Shown one piece after another: positions 1 through 10,734 of a DNA stretch of 64,000 nt. The stretch is from Byssothecium circinans. Its lineage: Eukaryota; Ascomycota; Dothideomycetes; Pleosporales; Massarinaceae. The translations under genes and the position numbers were made by a program. Each line of letters starts with the position of its first letter. Position 1 is the stretch's first letter. A model generated the notes under the pieces. It worked only from the letters and a program-made list of their open reading frames with translations, ran no database searches and was not told the origin of the DNA. The DNA is taken from assembly GCA_010015675.1 (NCBI GenBank), contig ML976979.1:26739-90738 (forward strand), written 5' to 3'.

Positions 1-60
1 AAAAACACCAGCATCAAGATCGCTAATAGCTACTTGAATAGTTGCTTCACGGTTGTCCAT
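1..60 (-). CDS. pogo/Fot1-type transposase, 5' end only (cut by window edge)
   Basis: Reading leftward from an ATG at 60, all 20 codons to the window edge are open. They begin MDNREATIQVAISDLDAGVF. This matches the start of the N-terminal HTH (psq/CENP-B-like) DNA-binding region of fungal pogo/Fot1-class DDE transposases, whose first residues commonly read M-x-x-R-E-x-x-I-Q-x-A-I-x-D. The rest of the element lies outside the window, so its integrity and terminal repeats cannot be judged. The AT-rich stretch at about 165-300 could hold the element's non-coding end. This rests on a short motif, so confidence is moderate. Confidence 0.5.
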   Translation of the reverse strand, partial: MDNREATIQVAISDLDAGVF

Positions 61-523
61 TTTAATCAGGTGGGTGGAGAGAAAATACGTGTTTTGATGA
101 GAGGCTGAGTTCTGGGCGGATGGCTCGGAACAGTGGGTGGCTCGCATCAGTGCCGGCTAGCTTAGTAAAAAATTCTAGCCTTACACTAGTCTTTACTTAT
201 TTTTTTAGCGTGTATTAGCGTTAAATTAGAACGTTACGGTGATAGTAGAAGGTCCGTCGCGTTATCGTAATATTTAAACTTGAAACAATACTATTGCTAC
301 ACATCTTGGAAAGCAGAATTCCCAAGTCGTCCTTGAAAATGAGACTGGAGAAGGAAGCATGATGCACAGCACCAGTTCGAGCGGCTCATCGGTCCTATCT
401 GACAAATCACACTCTAATCCCAACTCGGTTGGTCTACAAACCGCAACCCGCTCACCACATTGAACCGTCGCACACCTTGAACACCACATTCTTCAATTCC
501 CACATTCTTACCCTCCGAAGAAG
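61..523. other. intergenic: transposon flank plus ATG22 promoter
   Basis: No convincing coding sequence. The part at about 165-300 is AT-rich, unlike the genes around it, and may be the non-coding end of the transposon at the left edge. The part at 300-523 should hold the ATG22 promoter and leader. No clear TATA box or inverted repeat was recognised by eye. Confidence 0.4.
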
Positions 524-2412
524 ATGTCCTTCGATGACACACGTCACTCTCCTCTACACCATCAGCAACGAAAACGCTATGCAGAAGAAGACGTCAGCCC
601 CACGACCGAGCGAGAGCTCAATGGCTGGTACTCCTACGCCATCGCCGCCGAGGTCTTCGCCGTAGTCGGTGTAGGTAAGCAATAACCTCGGACACTCTCG
701 GAATAGGTCCCTGATGAATTTGAAAAGGCTTATTCCTACCTGTCACGCTCGAACAACTACCACGAGAAAAGGGCATTCTTTTCTCAGATAGATCACGGCC
801 ATGTGTAGCTCCTCCGGCCGGATCCGCCGGGGACCCGCACACACTACGCATCAGAAGCGATGACGAGCAGTGCATCGTCAAATTCATGGGGACTGAAGTC
901 ACGACGACGAGTTTTGCCATGTATACGACGAGTGCGGCGGTGCTGGTACAGGCTATTACTCTGATATGCTTTAGCTCTTTTGCCGATCATGGTATGGTCA
1001 TCAAGATGGAGACGAGAAATTGGAGAAAGCTAACAGTGTCAGGACCCTATCGCAAGAAGATGTTATTGACGTTCGCCTACACTGGATCGATTGTCAGTGC
1101 GTTATTCATATTCCTCTCTCCAAGTGTGTATTTCCTCGCGCCGTTCTTGGTCATCATCGGCGTCACATGTTTAGGAAGTTCATTTACGCTCCTGAACGCA
1201 TTCCTACCATTACTAGTCGCCAACCACTCAGAAACTCCCTCCAGCAAACTCCCACGATCATCCTCATCTTCCGACGAATCTCCAGACTACGAACTCGAAA
1301 CTTTAAACCCCGAATCCACCACCCAACCCCACCATTCCAATCCCGAGAAATTATCCCAAGACCTCACTCGCTCCTCGCAAATCTCTTCAAAAGGCGTAGG
1401 TCTCGGCTACACAGCCGCCGTATCCTTCCAAATCTTCAGCATCATCCTCTTAACCATCTTCTCCAAAACCTCAATCTCAGACAGAAGCCCCACACTACCC
1501 ATGCGCATCATCCTCTTCCTCGTCGGCACTTGGTGGGCAGCCTTCACCATCCCCACAGCACTCTGGCTGCGCCCACGTCCAGGACCTCCGCTCCCATCAA
1601 ACACACCCCGCACCTCCCCCCACCAAAACAAAAGCAAACGTAACAACACCTTCTTATTCTACGCCCTATTCTCCATCAAAGCCTTCTGGCACACACTTCA
1701 GCGCGCCTTCCGCCTCCGCCAAGTCCTCCTCTTCCTCACAGCCTGGTTCCTCCTCTCCGACGCCATCGCCACAATCTCGGGCACCGCAGTCCTCTTCGCG
1801 CGTACAGAACTCCACATGGGCACCATCCCCGTCGTCTTCCTCTCCCTGACCTCCATCGGGTTCGGCATGATCGGCGCCTTCGCCTGGCCCCGCATCGCAT
1901 CCCGTTTCTCCTGGACCCCGAAAACCGTACTCATGGTCTGCGTCGCAGCGCTGGAAATCATACCCCTCTACGGCCTCGTCGGTTTCATCCCTTCCATCAA
2001 GCGCCTCGGCGTCGGCGGGATGCAGAAACCGTGGGAGATATATCCCGTCGGCGTCCTGCACGGGTTGGCTATGGGTGGTATATCATCGTATGCTCGGTCG
2101 GTGTACGCGCCGCTGATTCCTGAGGGGAGCGAGGCGGCGTTCTTTGCGCTGTATGCTGTTACGGATAAAGGGAGTAGTGCTTTTGGGCCTGCGCTTGTGG
2201 GGTGGATTGTTGATAGGGCGGGGACTATTCGGCCGGCTTTTGGGTTCTTGGCGGTGCTGGTTTTGTTGCCGTTGCCGTTGCTTTGGGGTCTGGATGTTGA
2301 GAGGGGGAGGGAGGATGCTGGGGGTTTGGTGGAGGGGGAGGCGAGGTACAGTTCTGTTGGGGGTGGAGGGGATGGGGAAGAAGACGATGACGACGACGAT
2401 GCGTGGAGTTAG
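524..2412 (+). CDS. atg22: Autophagy-related protein 22, vacuolar amino-acid effluxer
   Basis: Exons 524-674 and 728-2412, joined by a 53-nt GT-AG intron, give 611 aa. Atg22 is a vacuolar-membrane MFS-like permease that exports amino acids released by degradation of autophagic bodies. Exon 1 gives an acidic N-terminus followed by the family hallmark ELNGWYSYAIAAEVFAVVGVG. Exon 2 continues GLFLPVTLEQL, then about 11 more membrane segments. A long Ser/Pro-rich hydrophilic loop (codons near 1210-1400) separates the helices, as in other Atg22 proteins. A C-terminal Gly/Asp tail ends in a run of Asp. Length fits the fungal family (about 600 aa). The first ATG at 524 is chosen because only this exon restores the conserved start. 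Confidence 0.93.
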
Positions 2413-2565
2413 ACACGGCGTGCATCGAGTTACGATAAACGTCGGTTTACGAGATTACGAAAGGAATGAGAAGTGAAACCACGCGTCACATTCATACTTT
2501 TCTCGCTGGCAAGGCCGAGATCGGACGACTAATTAGCACAGCTCAATGCCGACATCCTTTCAACC

Positions 2566-3873
2566 TCACTCCATAACAAGCACAGCCCTGAACCTCACCT
2601 TCCCACTCATCATCCTCTCCACAGCCTCCTCAACGTTATCAAACGCAAACTTCTCTACGAGACAATTCACATCCTGCACCTCCGCGAAGCTAATAGCCTC
2701 CTCGCTATCCAGCGCATGGCCAGCGGGCCATCCATGCACCGACAGCCCCTGGAGAATCAGCGGGATAGTATCAATCGGGACTTCGCCAACCGCTACATTC
2801 CACCCATTAGCCTTACTCAATTTCGCAGCAAAAAAGGGGAAAAGAAGGACAAAACTGTACAAAGAAGAGACAGGGGGGGTAACTCACGAGCCAAAATCAA
2901 CAACTTCCCCAACGGCGCCAACCCCCCAACCAACGCCCCAATAACCTCCGGATTCGGCGCCGTAACCACAATCAACGCCGCACCCCCCATCTTCTGCAAC
3001 GCCGCGGCCGCGTCCTCGGCGCTCGTATCCACATACTCGTGCGCGCCCAGCTCCTTCGCGAAGTCCCTTTTGTCCGCGCCCGAGGAGATGGCGACGGTAC
3101 GGTACCCCATTTTGCGCGAGTACTGGATGCCCAGGTGGCCGACGCCGCCGACACCCTGGATGGCGACGGTGTCGCCGGGCGTGATGTTCATTTTGCGGAT
3201 GCCGTTGTAGCACGTGACGCCGGCGCAGAGGAGGGGGGCGTAGTCGGCGGCGGGGGCGGAGGGGGGGATGCGGACGGTGGCTTCGGTGCGGAGGGTGGTG
3301 TATTCTGCGACTATTCGCGTTTTCAAGATGTCAATATTAACGACGAACGACGACGCACATGCATGCAGTGCAGTGCAACCAAAACCATAGTCACACTCAT
3401 ACCTCATACCTCCGACCCAAAAGACGGGGATTTCAAAATGACAGAGGCATGGGATATAAGAACAAAACAGAAAAGAGAAGAGAGAGAGAAAACTCACATC
3501 CCCCATCCCTAAAAATCCCATTGATAGTAACGTTCTTACAAGCCTGGAAGAAGCCCCGACCACACGGCGTACACGACCCATCATGGCCTCCATGCCACCC
3601 TCCCCCCACGCGATCCCCTACTTTCCACTTCTTCTCGCCCTCGCCGAGCGCGACCACGGTCCCGATGATCTCGTGGCCTGGGATGCGCGGATACGTCCCC
3701 ATGTGGCCTGCCTGGATGACAGTGTCAGAGTGGCAGACGCCGCAGGCGAGTACTTTGATGAGGATTTCACCGGCCGCGGGGACGGGGACGGGGACTTCTT
3801 TTATAGCCCAGGGGGCGTTTGGGGCGTCGAGGACGACGGCGCGGGCGGTTTTGGGGATGGTGGGGGTTGTCAT
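2566..3873 (-). CDS. zinc-dependent alcohol dehydrogenase (MDR family, AdhP-like)
   Basis: Exons 3873-3498, 3310-2888 and 2792-2566, with introns of 187 and 95 nt, give 341 aa. This is a cytosolic NAD(P)-dependent oxidoreductase of alcohols and aldehydes. Visible features are the catalytic-zinc ligands in GVCHSD and GHE, the structural-zinc lobe GSCTPCGRGFFQAC, and the Rossmann motif GVGGVGHLG. Exon 3 opens PVGEVPIDTIPLIL and ends AVLVME. The first structural-zinc Cys is Asp (GGHDG), which is usual in this fungal subgroup. Splice phases (1, 1) rebuild an uninterrupted family-length protein. A TATA-like element lies about 130 bp upstream. The physiological substrate cannot be told from sequence. 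Confidence 0.9.
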
Positions 3874-4003
3874 TGCAGCGGTCGTGATGGTGGTGGGTGG
3901 ATGAGTGGGTTTGAGAAGGAATTATTCTATCGAGGAGAAAATGTATCTAGAGGAGGATCGATCGGAAAGGTGGAGGAGTTTAGCAACAGACGCTCCCGCC
4001 CCG

Positions 4004-4011
4004 TTTATATG
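4004..4011 (-). promoter_or_regulatory. TATA-like box for the alcohol dehydrogenase gene
   Basis: On the minus strand this reads catataaa, about 130 bp upstream of the ADH start codon at 3873, within the expected range for a fungal TATA element with a leader. It is the only such element nearby. Transcription start data are lacking. Confidence 0.4.
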
Positions 4012-4641
4012 CACAAAAAGGTTAATCGCCGGACCCTAAGCCTTTTTAACATCTGGACTTCGACGTCTGCATCCGCGACGCCGAATACTGCGACACCTTC
4101 CTAACGAGTCCGGCAAGTGCACAAGGTAATATAGATTATCGGTACACTTAAGTGAGGGTCCCGCACGATAAGCCATTGAAGAGCGGGAGATGTAAGACTT
4201 GTAACACCGAATTTATGCTGTCAGAGCAACATGCGGTTGTCATTTCTCCCAAAACGTCCATTTCTCACCTCACTACCCCACCTCGTCACTTCAAATACGC
4301 CGCCTTCGCCTGTGGATAAAATGGAAAGGTGATGATGTGTCTGTCTCGTCCCATCTCTGCCGTCCACGCGGGTCAGTATTGGTGTGCGTGAGGTAGGGTG
4401 GTTTCGGGGAGTAAGCGGACTTCCTTGGCAATTAGTTGGCTGGAGGCCGAATTTGTGGTTGCACGTGAATCCTCGCAGAGCGATACGCTGGAAGAACAAC
4501 CTTGTAAGCGCGCCCGGGGGGTTGTTTTTGCCGTAGTAAAAGCGGAATTGAAGGAATTGTAGGTCTTCCTTGACAGAGTTGAATAAAATGGGGTATCATT
4601 TTCTTCCACCGCTCTTTTCATCTTCAGGCCCATACGTCACA
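4012..4641. other. intergenic between ADH and U-box cyclophilin
   Basis: This holds the upstream part of the ADH promoter and the 3' flank of the cyclophilin gene, which ends at 4642 on the same strand. Short open frames occur here but show no family motif and no splice-linked neighbours. I see no RNA gene or repeat. Confidence 0.5.
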
Positions 4642-6336
4642 TCACCACGCATCGAAATTTCCAAACCCACCACCCGTCTTTGCTTTCTTCTTGACCGGCG
4701 CGACATCCTCCTCCTCATCCACAAACCCCACAATCTCATCCTCGCCTCGCTGATTCGCTTCTTCTTTCGCCTGCTGCAGATACTTGCCCACGCCTAACCC
4801 ACCCCCACGCTTTTCGTCCACCTTTCCATCAGCCCTGATGCGTTTGCCAGTCCACGTCGTCTTGTCATCGGCCGTACCGCCCTGTTTCCGAATCTCCTCA
4901 GCTTCTTGCTCTTTCGTTTCCTTCTCTGAGCGTTCCTTTTTCCATTCCTCGAACGGGTCCACGAAAACCACGACGTCCAGGATCTCAATGTCGTCGACTG
5001 GTCTGTCCTTTTCGCCTGTCTCGGCGAGTTCCATCGCTTTGAGCGTCGTGTCGAGACCGCCGACCACGCGCGCGAAGATGGTGTGCTTGCGATCTAGGTG
5101 GGGGAGCTGGCGATACGAGATGAAGAATTGTGATGTGTTTGTGTTCTTGCCCTTGTTCGCCATGCTCAATATGCCGCGCGTGCTATGCGTATTCGGGCCG
5201 TCGAATTCGTCGTTGAAGGGCTTGCCCCAGATGCTTTGTCCGCCTCTTCCTGTGCCTGTTGGGTCACCTCCTTGGATCATGAAATTCCTAATGTTGCGGT
5301 GGAAGATGGTGTTGCGGTAATAACCTTTCTTGGCCAGCTGGACAAAGTTCCAAACGGCACGCGGGGCGTATTCGGGGAGGATCTCGATATTGAGATCGCC
5401 GAGAGAGGTGGACATTCGTGCGTAGCCTTTTTGCTTTATGCGCTTGGGCTTGAGCATGTAGTCTTCATCGGAGAGGACGGCGCGCTCGGCGGATGTGTGT
5501 GGTGTCATGCCCGTGGAAGTAAAGGATGCTGCAGCTTTTCCAGACGTGTAAACTGCGGCATTGTACGCAGGTTTCGCCGTCTGTGTGGTGGCTGGCTTTG
5601 CTGCTGCGGTCGTCTTCCGTGTCGGGACAACAGCGCCAGTAGTGGGTGGTTTTCCCTGTGCCTTTGCCTGCCGCTCTGCTCGCGCCTTTGCGACAGCTTC
5701 CCTTGCCTTCATGATTTTGCCCGCATTTCCCAGGGCCTCCGTATTGATGCTGCTCTCTGACTCCGGCACCACCGTCTCGCCATCCCGGATATGCTTGTAC
5801 GAGTTGTAGTCCCTGGACTCGATGTTCTGTGGATCCTGTAGCGTGATGATGTCCTTTCTGGTAAACTCCTCATCCGAAACCAGATCTCTCCAGTTCTTCG
5901 CCTTGATATTCAGCCTCTCCACCGTATCCCACGAAAACACATTTCCGCTCTTCCTCAACGCAACAATATGCGTGTTGTCGGTGAAAACCTTGAATGTCAC
6001 CGGATCGACATACTCGCCCTCCTCGTTCTTCGTGAAGTGTAGAGTGATGAGGTCGGCGCGCTTGAGTGGTGTACCGTCGATGGGATTCGTGTCAGGGTGT
6101 TTCGAGAGCCACGTGAGGATGTGCGTGAGGTCGAAGATGGAACCGGAGGCTGTGCATACGGGGTCGGTGAATGGCTGGAGGGACACAGCGCAGTAGTTGA
6201 AGGGTAGACGTTTGAAGGTCGAGGCAAGACCGGCGGCGGAGGCTCGGCCGGTATTGGCACCGCGGGAGGTGCCGAATGAGTCGGCGGAGGACCACTCGGA
6301 GTGGGTGATGTAGAGTTTGTCTGTCCCTTTTCCCAT
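4642..6336 (-). CDS. cyp8: U-box peptidyl-prolyl isomerase-like 2 (cyclophilin-60 type)
   Basis: One exon, 564 aa. It starts MGKGTDKLYITHSEW, the conserved start of the PPIL2/CYP60 family, whose members are nuclear, associate with spliceosomes and combine E3-ligase-like and prolyl-isomerase folds. A U-box lies at about residues 40-110 (FKRLPFNYCAVSL, DPVC). A charged, Ala/Thr-rich linker follows. The cyclophilin domain at about 305-460 has the core motifs FHRNIRNFMIQGGDPTGTG, SMANKGKNTNTSQFFI and LDRKHTIFARV. The residue matching Trp121 of CypA is His, so cyclosporin binding is probably weak. The C-terminus is Lys/Glu-rich (nuclear signal-like) and ends FGNFDAW. No introns are needed. Confidence 0.95.
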   Translation of the reverse strand: MGKGTDKLYITHSEWSSADSFGTSRGANTGRASAAGLASTFKRLPFNYCAVSLQPFTDPVCTASGSIFDLTHILTWLSKHPDTNPIDGTPLKRADLITLHFTKNEEGEYVDPVTFKVFTDNTHIVALRKSGNVFSWDTVERLNIKAKNWRDLVSDEEFTRKDIITLQDPQNIESRDYNSYKHIRDGETVVPESESSINTEALGNAGKIMKAREAVAKARAERQAKAQGKPPTTGAVVPTRKTTAAAKPATTQTAKPAYNAAVYTSGKAAASFTSTGMTPHTSAERAVLSDEDYMLKPKRIKQKGYARMSTSLGDLNIEILPEYAPRAVWNFVQLAKKGYYRNTIFHRNIRNFMIQGGDPTGTGRGGQSIWGKPFNDEFDGPNTHSTRGILSMANKGKNTNTSQFFISYRQLPHLDRKHTIFARVVGGLDTTLKAMELAETGEKDRPVDDIEILDVVVFVDPFEEWKKERSEKETKEQEAEEIRKQGGTADDKTTWTGKRIRADGKVDEKRGGGLGVGKYLQQAKEEANQRGEDEIVGFVDEEEDVAPVKKKAKTGGGFGNFDAW

Positions 6337-6854
6337 TGTAGCGGTGTATTCGACGGCAAAGGCGCCTGGGGAGTGGGATGGCGAGTAAGAGTACCTTGAG
6401 GGCGCAAAAGTTCACCTTAGTTCATTCATGCCAAGAACGATCTGTGACCGGGATCTCCCAGCCACGGCCACTCGCTAGCGCTGCCGGCCCGCTCATGCGG
6501 TTCAACCTCAAGTCTCAACTCCTTTGAGACACTCTTCAATCATTGCATACAATTCAAATCATATCAATATCAGAACTTTGAACTATTCCAAAGTGCATGT
6601 CAGCACCACATGCCCATTCCCAGATGTCGCCCCGAGGACCATCGATACAAAATCCCGCCGTTTCAGCGTAAAGCTATCACCGAACCGGACAAATGGCAGA
6701 AACCAAGCTAACATGCTCATTGTTTACGTAGAAATGCGTAAAACCCTTGACCCATGAAGAATAGATCCCCCTGTACATCAGAAGACACATCCTAGCTTGA
6801 TTCAAAGGTCTGTACCCCGTTTCGAACCCAGGGTAGACGCTCCACAGACACATC
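6337..6854. other. intergenic between two minus-strand genes
   Basis: This is the cyclophilin promoter (near 6337-6500) and the 3' flank of the next gene. It includes AT-rich sequence around 6530-6600. A short stretch near 6811-6830 resembles a tRNA B-box on the minus strand, but no A-box or foldable arms accompany it. No coding feature is supported. Confidence 0.5.
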
Positions 6855-8039
6855 CTACGGCTCTTCGATGTCCATCTCATCGGGATCTGTCGACATCAGT
6901 ACCGGAATCAAGTCGCGTTTCTCAAGTTCGGCGCGATAAGGCTGCTCTTTCCTCCACACAAGAGCCAGATTGCTAGCAAAATATACTTCGTCATTGCCCC
7001 AATCCCACTCGAGCCCGTCCCACACGAAATACAACCAGCCCACCTCTTTCGCGGCTTGCTCGACCCTGGCAAACTGCTTCTCTTCCTCTTCACGCGCTTG
7101 CTGAAGCTCATCCACCTCTTCGTCACTGCCAATCTCGTCGGCGTTCTCGCAGGAGGAAAGGGAGCTCCGGGCAGGACGGGGACGGGGTTTGTTGCCCCGA
7201 GCACGGCGCTCGGCCATGCGCTGGTCCTCTTGGATATTGCGGTGGTTTTGGCGTGTCACGATACCTGAAATCGGGTCTTCCCAGAAATCGGGACCAAACC
7301 AAGTGTCGGCAGACAGGGCGTGTTTGCGACGCACGGCGGCTTCGGTCTTGCAAAGGAACTCCCAGTGTTGCTGCTCCTTTTGGCGTTTCAGGATCGCGGC
7401 TCTCTGTTCGTGGATGATCTTTCGCATGGGTGGGGAGCCTCTCATTGAGTATCGTGGGCTGTTGCGAGGATGGGCTCGCGATCGCGGCAGTGTGCTAGGT
7501 CCTTCCTCAGGTGCGAGGGCGTTCGGACGCTCCCACCATGCGCGGTATTGGTTGCCATCGGACTGAGAATTCGTGTACTTAGATATCGGCTCCTCCTCTT
7601 GAACATTTGCTGACACACAGACCGGGCAATCTTTCTCCAGGTCGAAACTCGAGCCTGCATCGATACTCGCAAAATCGGCCTGCAGATGTGCGTCATCCCA
7701 TGCGCGCTCACGCTCCCACCGTAACTGGTCTTTCCTTCGCGCCATGCCCATATTACCGGTTGCAGCAGAGTGAGCCAGCTTCGCCCTTTTCCAGCTCCCG
7801 TCGAGCAAATATGGGGGAAGATGGAGCCCCCCATAGTTCACCAGCTCCTCCTGCGCATGGTCGAGCTTCCGCTTCGCCGTCGCTATTATGCAATCAGGGC
7901 AGCTGGGCGTGTGCTCTGGCGCCGAGGGATGAAGCTCGTGGCTACACATCGTGGCTCGACGCTTCGGGTGGTGATATCGTGAAGACGTGGGTAAGCGAAC
8001 GACTACGGGCACAGATGGAGGGTTGTTGTCGCACTCCAT
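6855..8039 (-). CDS. hypothetical protein with N-terminal Cys pairs, 394 aa
   Basis: A single open exon of 394 aa, not recognised. The N-terminal third has CxxC pairs (CPDC near residue 47 and CPVC near 138) and a His/Cys-containing stretch that could bind zinc. The middle is rich in Arg, Glu and Gln (helical, possibly coiled coil: MRKIIHEQRAAILKRQKEQ). The C-terminal third has an acidic Asp/Glu segment, then a Trp-rich block (GWLYFVWDGLEWDWGNDEVYF) that looks folded and is the best query for homologues. It ends DPDEMDIEEP. An alternative start is the Met at 7949 (MCSHELHP). Codon use matches the neighbours, so I take it as a real lineage-restricted gene. Confidence 0.65.
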   Translation of the reverse strand: MECDNNPPSVPVVVRLPTSSRYHHPKRRATMCSHELHPSAPEHTPSCPDCIIATAKRKLDHAQEELVNYGGLHLPPYLLDGSWKRAKLAHSAATGNMGMARRKDQLRWERERAWDDAHLQADFASIDAGSSFDLEKDCPVCVSANVQEEEPISKYTNSQSDGNQYRAWWERPNALAPEEGPSTLPRSRAHPRNSPRYSMRGSPPMRKIIHEQRAAILKRQKEQQHWEFLCKTEAAVRRKHALSADTWFGPDFWEDPISGIVTRQNHRNIQEDQRMAERRARGNKPRPRPARSSLSSCENADEIGSDEEVDELQQAREEEEKQFARVEQAAKEVGWLYFVWDGLEWDWGNDEVYFASNLALVWRKEQPYRAELEKRDLIPVLMSTDPDEMDIEEP

Positions 8040-8892
8040 GACTGCAGCTTATAAGTGGGCTGTAGGTGAGTCTTCTGCGCGCGCTTTGGCCTCAAGAGGT
8101 AGAGTGAGTGGAAATGGAAGAGCAAGTTACCTTTGAAAAATGGCGATGGTACGCTAATGATGGTTGTTGTATGTAAGCGGAGGATCCAAGTGGAGGAGAT
8201 GGCTCGCTGCAGAAACGCTGGCGCAAAGAGGTCTCTGGTGAAGGAGAACGGCGACAACGTAGGTGGTTCTGACGTGCGTGCTTGCCAGATGCAGTCTCTG
8301 GTTTCCTAGGAGATGCCACTACCGCGGAACGACCCGTGAAGACCACTTGGTAATGTTCTCAACCGGGTCTGACTGCTCCTTTTCGCTTCTTTAATTCACA
8401 AATTCGGCATGTACATCATTTTTAAGAGCTTGGAGTAGTTACAGAGACGGGCGTTTGCTTCCGCCTATTTGAACCCCACGACGGCCTTATACCACTGCAA
8501 GGCGCCACGGCGGTGTTACGAAGGCATCCGTCTCCTCTGCACTACTGGGAGTTCTGCCGACTCTCCACCTTTACTTGTAGTCCGTCTCACCCAGCCCGCC
8601 ATAGGTATTGTCAAGGTGACCAGGGGAATACTCGCAGATGACAACCGCCTCATCGTACGCGTCCAAGCGTGACATGAAGAAAGCAGCATGAATTTCCAGA
8701 TCCGGGTAGAAGGCGTTTGTCGCATCCTTTTCACAGGCTCCTAGGTGCTATAGTTTCGGAGCAAGCGTACAGTTCTCTAGGTGAATGTGGAAGCCTCTTG
8801 CTATGGCGTTTCGCTGGTGAAGTAGAGTCTGAGGGCTGTCGCGCGTCTGTCCCCGGTGAATGCGACTTGGGCGGTCCACTCGTCCGCCCTCA
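8040..8892. other. divergent intergenic region
   Basis: This separates the minus-strand 394-aa gene (start 8039) from the plus-strand 558-aa gene (start 8961), so it holds both promoters. Small open frames are present on both strands but none has recognisable content or plausible exon linkage. No repeats or RNA genes were seen. Confidence 0.5.
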
Positions 8893-8902
8893 TATTTAAA
8901 TA
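8893..8902 (+). promoter_or_regulatory. TATA-like box (tatttaaata)
   Basis: A palindromic tatttaaata lies 59 bp before the ATG at 8961. The spacing is right for a fungal TATA element driving the 558-aa gene. Confidence 0.45.
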
Positions 8903-8960
8903 GGTCCGCTCCCCGGCGAGTTTACAACCTCAAACAACTCGCGCTCGCTCTCACGTCGCA

Positions 8961-10734
8961 ATGGGCTCCCCAATCGCAGAGCCGCGACAACGGGCTTCCA
9001 ACTTCAATCCAGCGGCACCACTCTTCACTCCGGCGGCTAACTTACAACCAGCGTCCAGCCCAACGGCACCTGCAGACGAGGAGGGCGTCCCCACGTCAAC
9101 GAGTCTGGTTTCCGGAGGTTCTCCCCGCAAAAGTGAGGCTCAGTTGCTGCGGTGACGATAGCAAATCTAACTTGAGATTAGACTCGCCATCAGTGGCCTA
9201 CCGTCAACTCTACCCGGGCGTCTTCATTCCTAACCTCGAACACCCTCCGCTCTCTGATTTGAGCCCCATGCCTGGACAATCTAGCAGCGGCAACCTTGAA
9301 GGTATTTTTCTCACGACCACACATATCAAGCGCCAACTAACACGATAAGCGCTCGCCGTGAACCTAGGACTGCCGCTTGCGCCCTCTAGGAGGCCCCAGA
9401 CTCTACCGTCGGTTACTGCGAACAAGGACGCTGGACACTTGCCCCAAGGTAGTAACCCTCACCCCAACCTGCCAGTGACCTCGCCTGTCAATCCTACCTC
9501 ACATGCAGCTGGTCAATATCCACCCCAGGACAAAGAGACCGGCCTACTTTTCCCAATGGACACACGCGGAAAAGGCCTTGATGGTAAGCTCGTACGGCAG
9601 GCCTTACGAAAAACACTAACCGCGAAAGAACTGGCACAACACATGGAGCACTCACTCAACTTCTATCCTGGAGTCGACGCCTCGACTACCCAGGCAGCAC
9701 CTCAGCAGGTGCCAAGCGAGATAGCTGCTAATCACCCGCAGTACCCTGATCACTATGGCGGTGGTCAGGCTCACATGCAGCATGGTTATCCCTACAGCGC
9801 CATGGAGGTTGATCCAGCGTCAGGCATCTATAATCCTTATACGCAGTTCATGGGCGAGCCACAGCACACGGTAGCCTTGCCGCCGCCGGTCGCACCACGA
9901 GCTATGATGGACCCATCGGCGCCGCGCAATCAAGGACCGCTGTCCGGTTCCTCTGACACTCCCTTCACCGACCCATACCGTACCCAGCGGATTCCTCCTC
10001 GCAACCGCCGTGGTAGTAGGCGAACATCATCTGTGCGTTTGAAGCGGATGGACCAAGGACCCGAGGCTTCGGCTGCCGATATCTACCCCGATGATGCCCT
10101 TTCCAAACCGCACATGCCTCCCGCAACGGACATGTACGAGGATCAGCGTCGACGAATGTCTGGAGGTAACTTGAAGCACCCGCAGCCACAACTCCCCATG
10201 CAGCTACAGCTCAACCTCCACGTCAAAGACGAGCAGGCGTGGCCGACTCCCGCCGAGGCCCTCAAGACTGACAAGCCCAGTTTCGCCCCTTCCTTTGTCC
10301 CTCCGCGCTTCTATGCCAGCATCGCCGACGGCCAGGTCAAGCTCCAGCAGGTCCAGGGTCCCCAGTACAAGCACGAAGGCGCTGGAATCCACAACGTGAA
10401 CCCCACCACCTCCGAAGCGGAGCAGAACTTCACCGTCTTGTCCTCAACTTCCCCCAGCGAAATCGTCAAGCAGGCTGGTTCCGATGCCCTGAAGCCCGAC
10501 GAGCGTCCGTTCACTCCGCGCCAGATGGACGGTAGCAGGTACGGACTCCACCACTTCGGCATCGGCTACATGGACGAGTGGAACCCGAAGTTTACGCAGC
10601 GCGTCGAGCCGGTGGCGCATCCCCTGGGTGCCAATGAGGCATGGCCTAAGGAGCCGTTCCGTACGCGTCCGCGCGACCACGAGGGCTGGGGTGGTCTGAA
10701 GTGGGGCGAGGCTCAGGGTTGGCGCAGGGAGTGA
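8961..10734 (+). CDS. hypothetical Pro/Ser-rich protein with Trp-rich C-terminus, 558 aa
   Basis: Exons 8961-9132, 9182-9301 and 9350-10734, with introns of 49 and 48 nt (both phase 1), give 558 aa. The joins remove every stop and are supported by gtgagg..ag and gtattt..ag signals. Most of the protein is disordered (Pro, Ser, Gln, Asn). Two blocks look conserved: one around residue 175 (GKGLDGKLVRQALRKTL followed by AKELAQHMEHSL), predicted helical, and the last 70 residues (YGLHHFGIGYMDEWNPKF and HEGWGGLKWGEAQGW). I do not recognise the family. A nuclear or scaffold role would be a guess. Confidence 0.7.

Noticed and set aside
3433..3600. Loss of the first structural-zinc Cys in the alcohol dehydrogenase (GGHDG)
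   Set aside because: Asp at this position is, as far as I know, usual in the fungal subgroup. It is not a sign of decay.
6811..6835. tRNA B-box-like sequence (ggttcgaaac) on the minus strand
   Set aside because: No A-box at the right distance and no foldable acceptor or anticodon arm around it.
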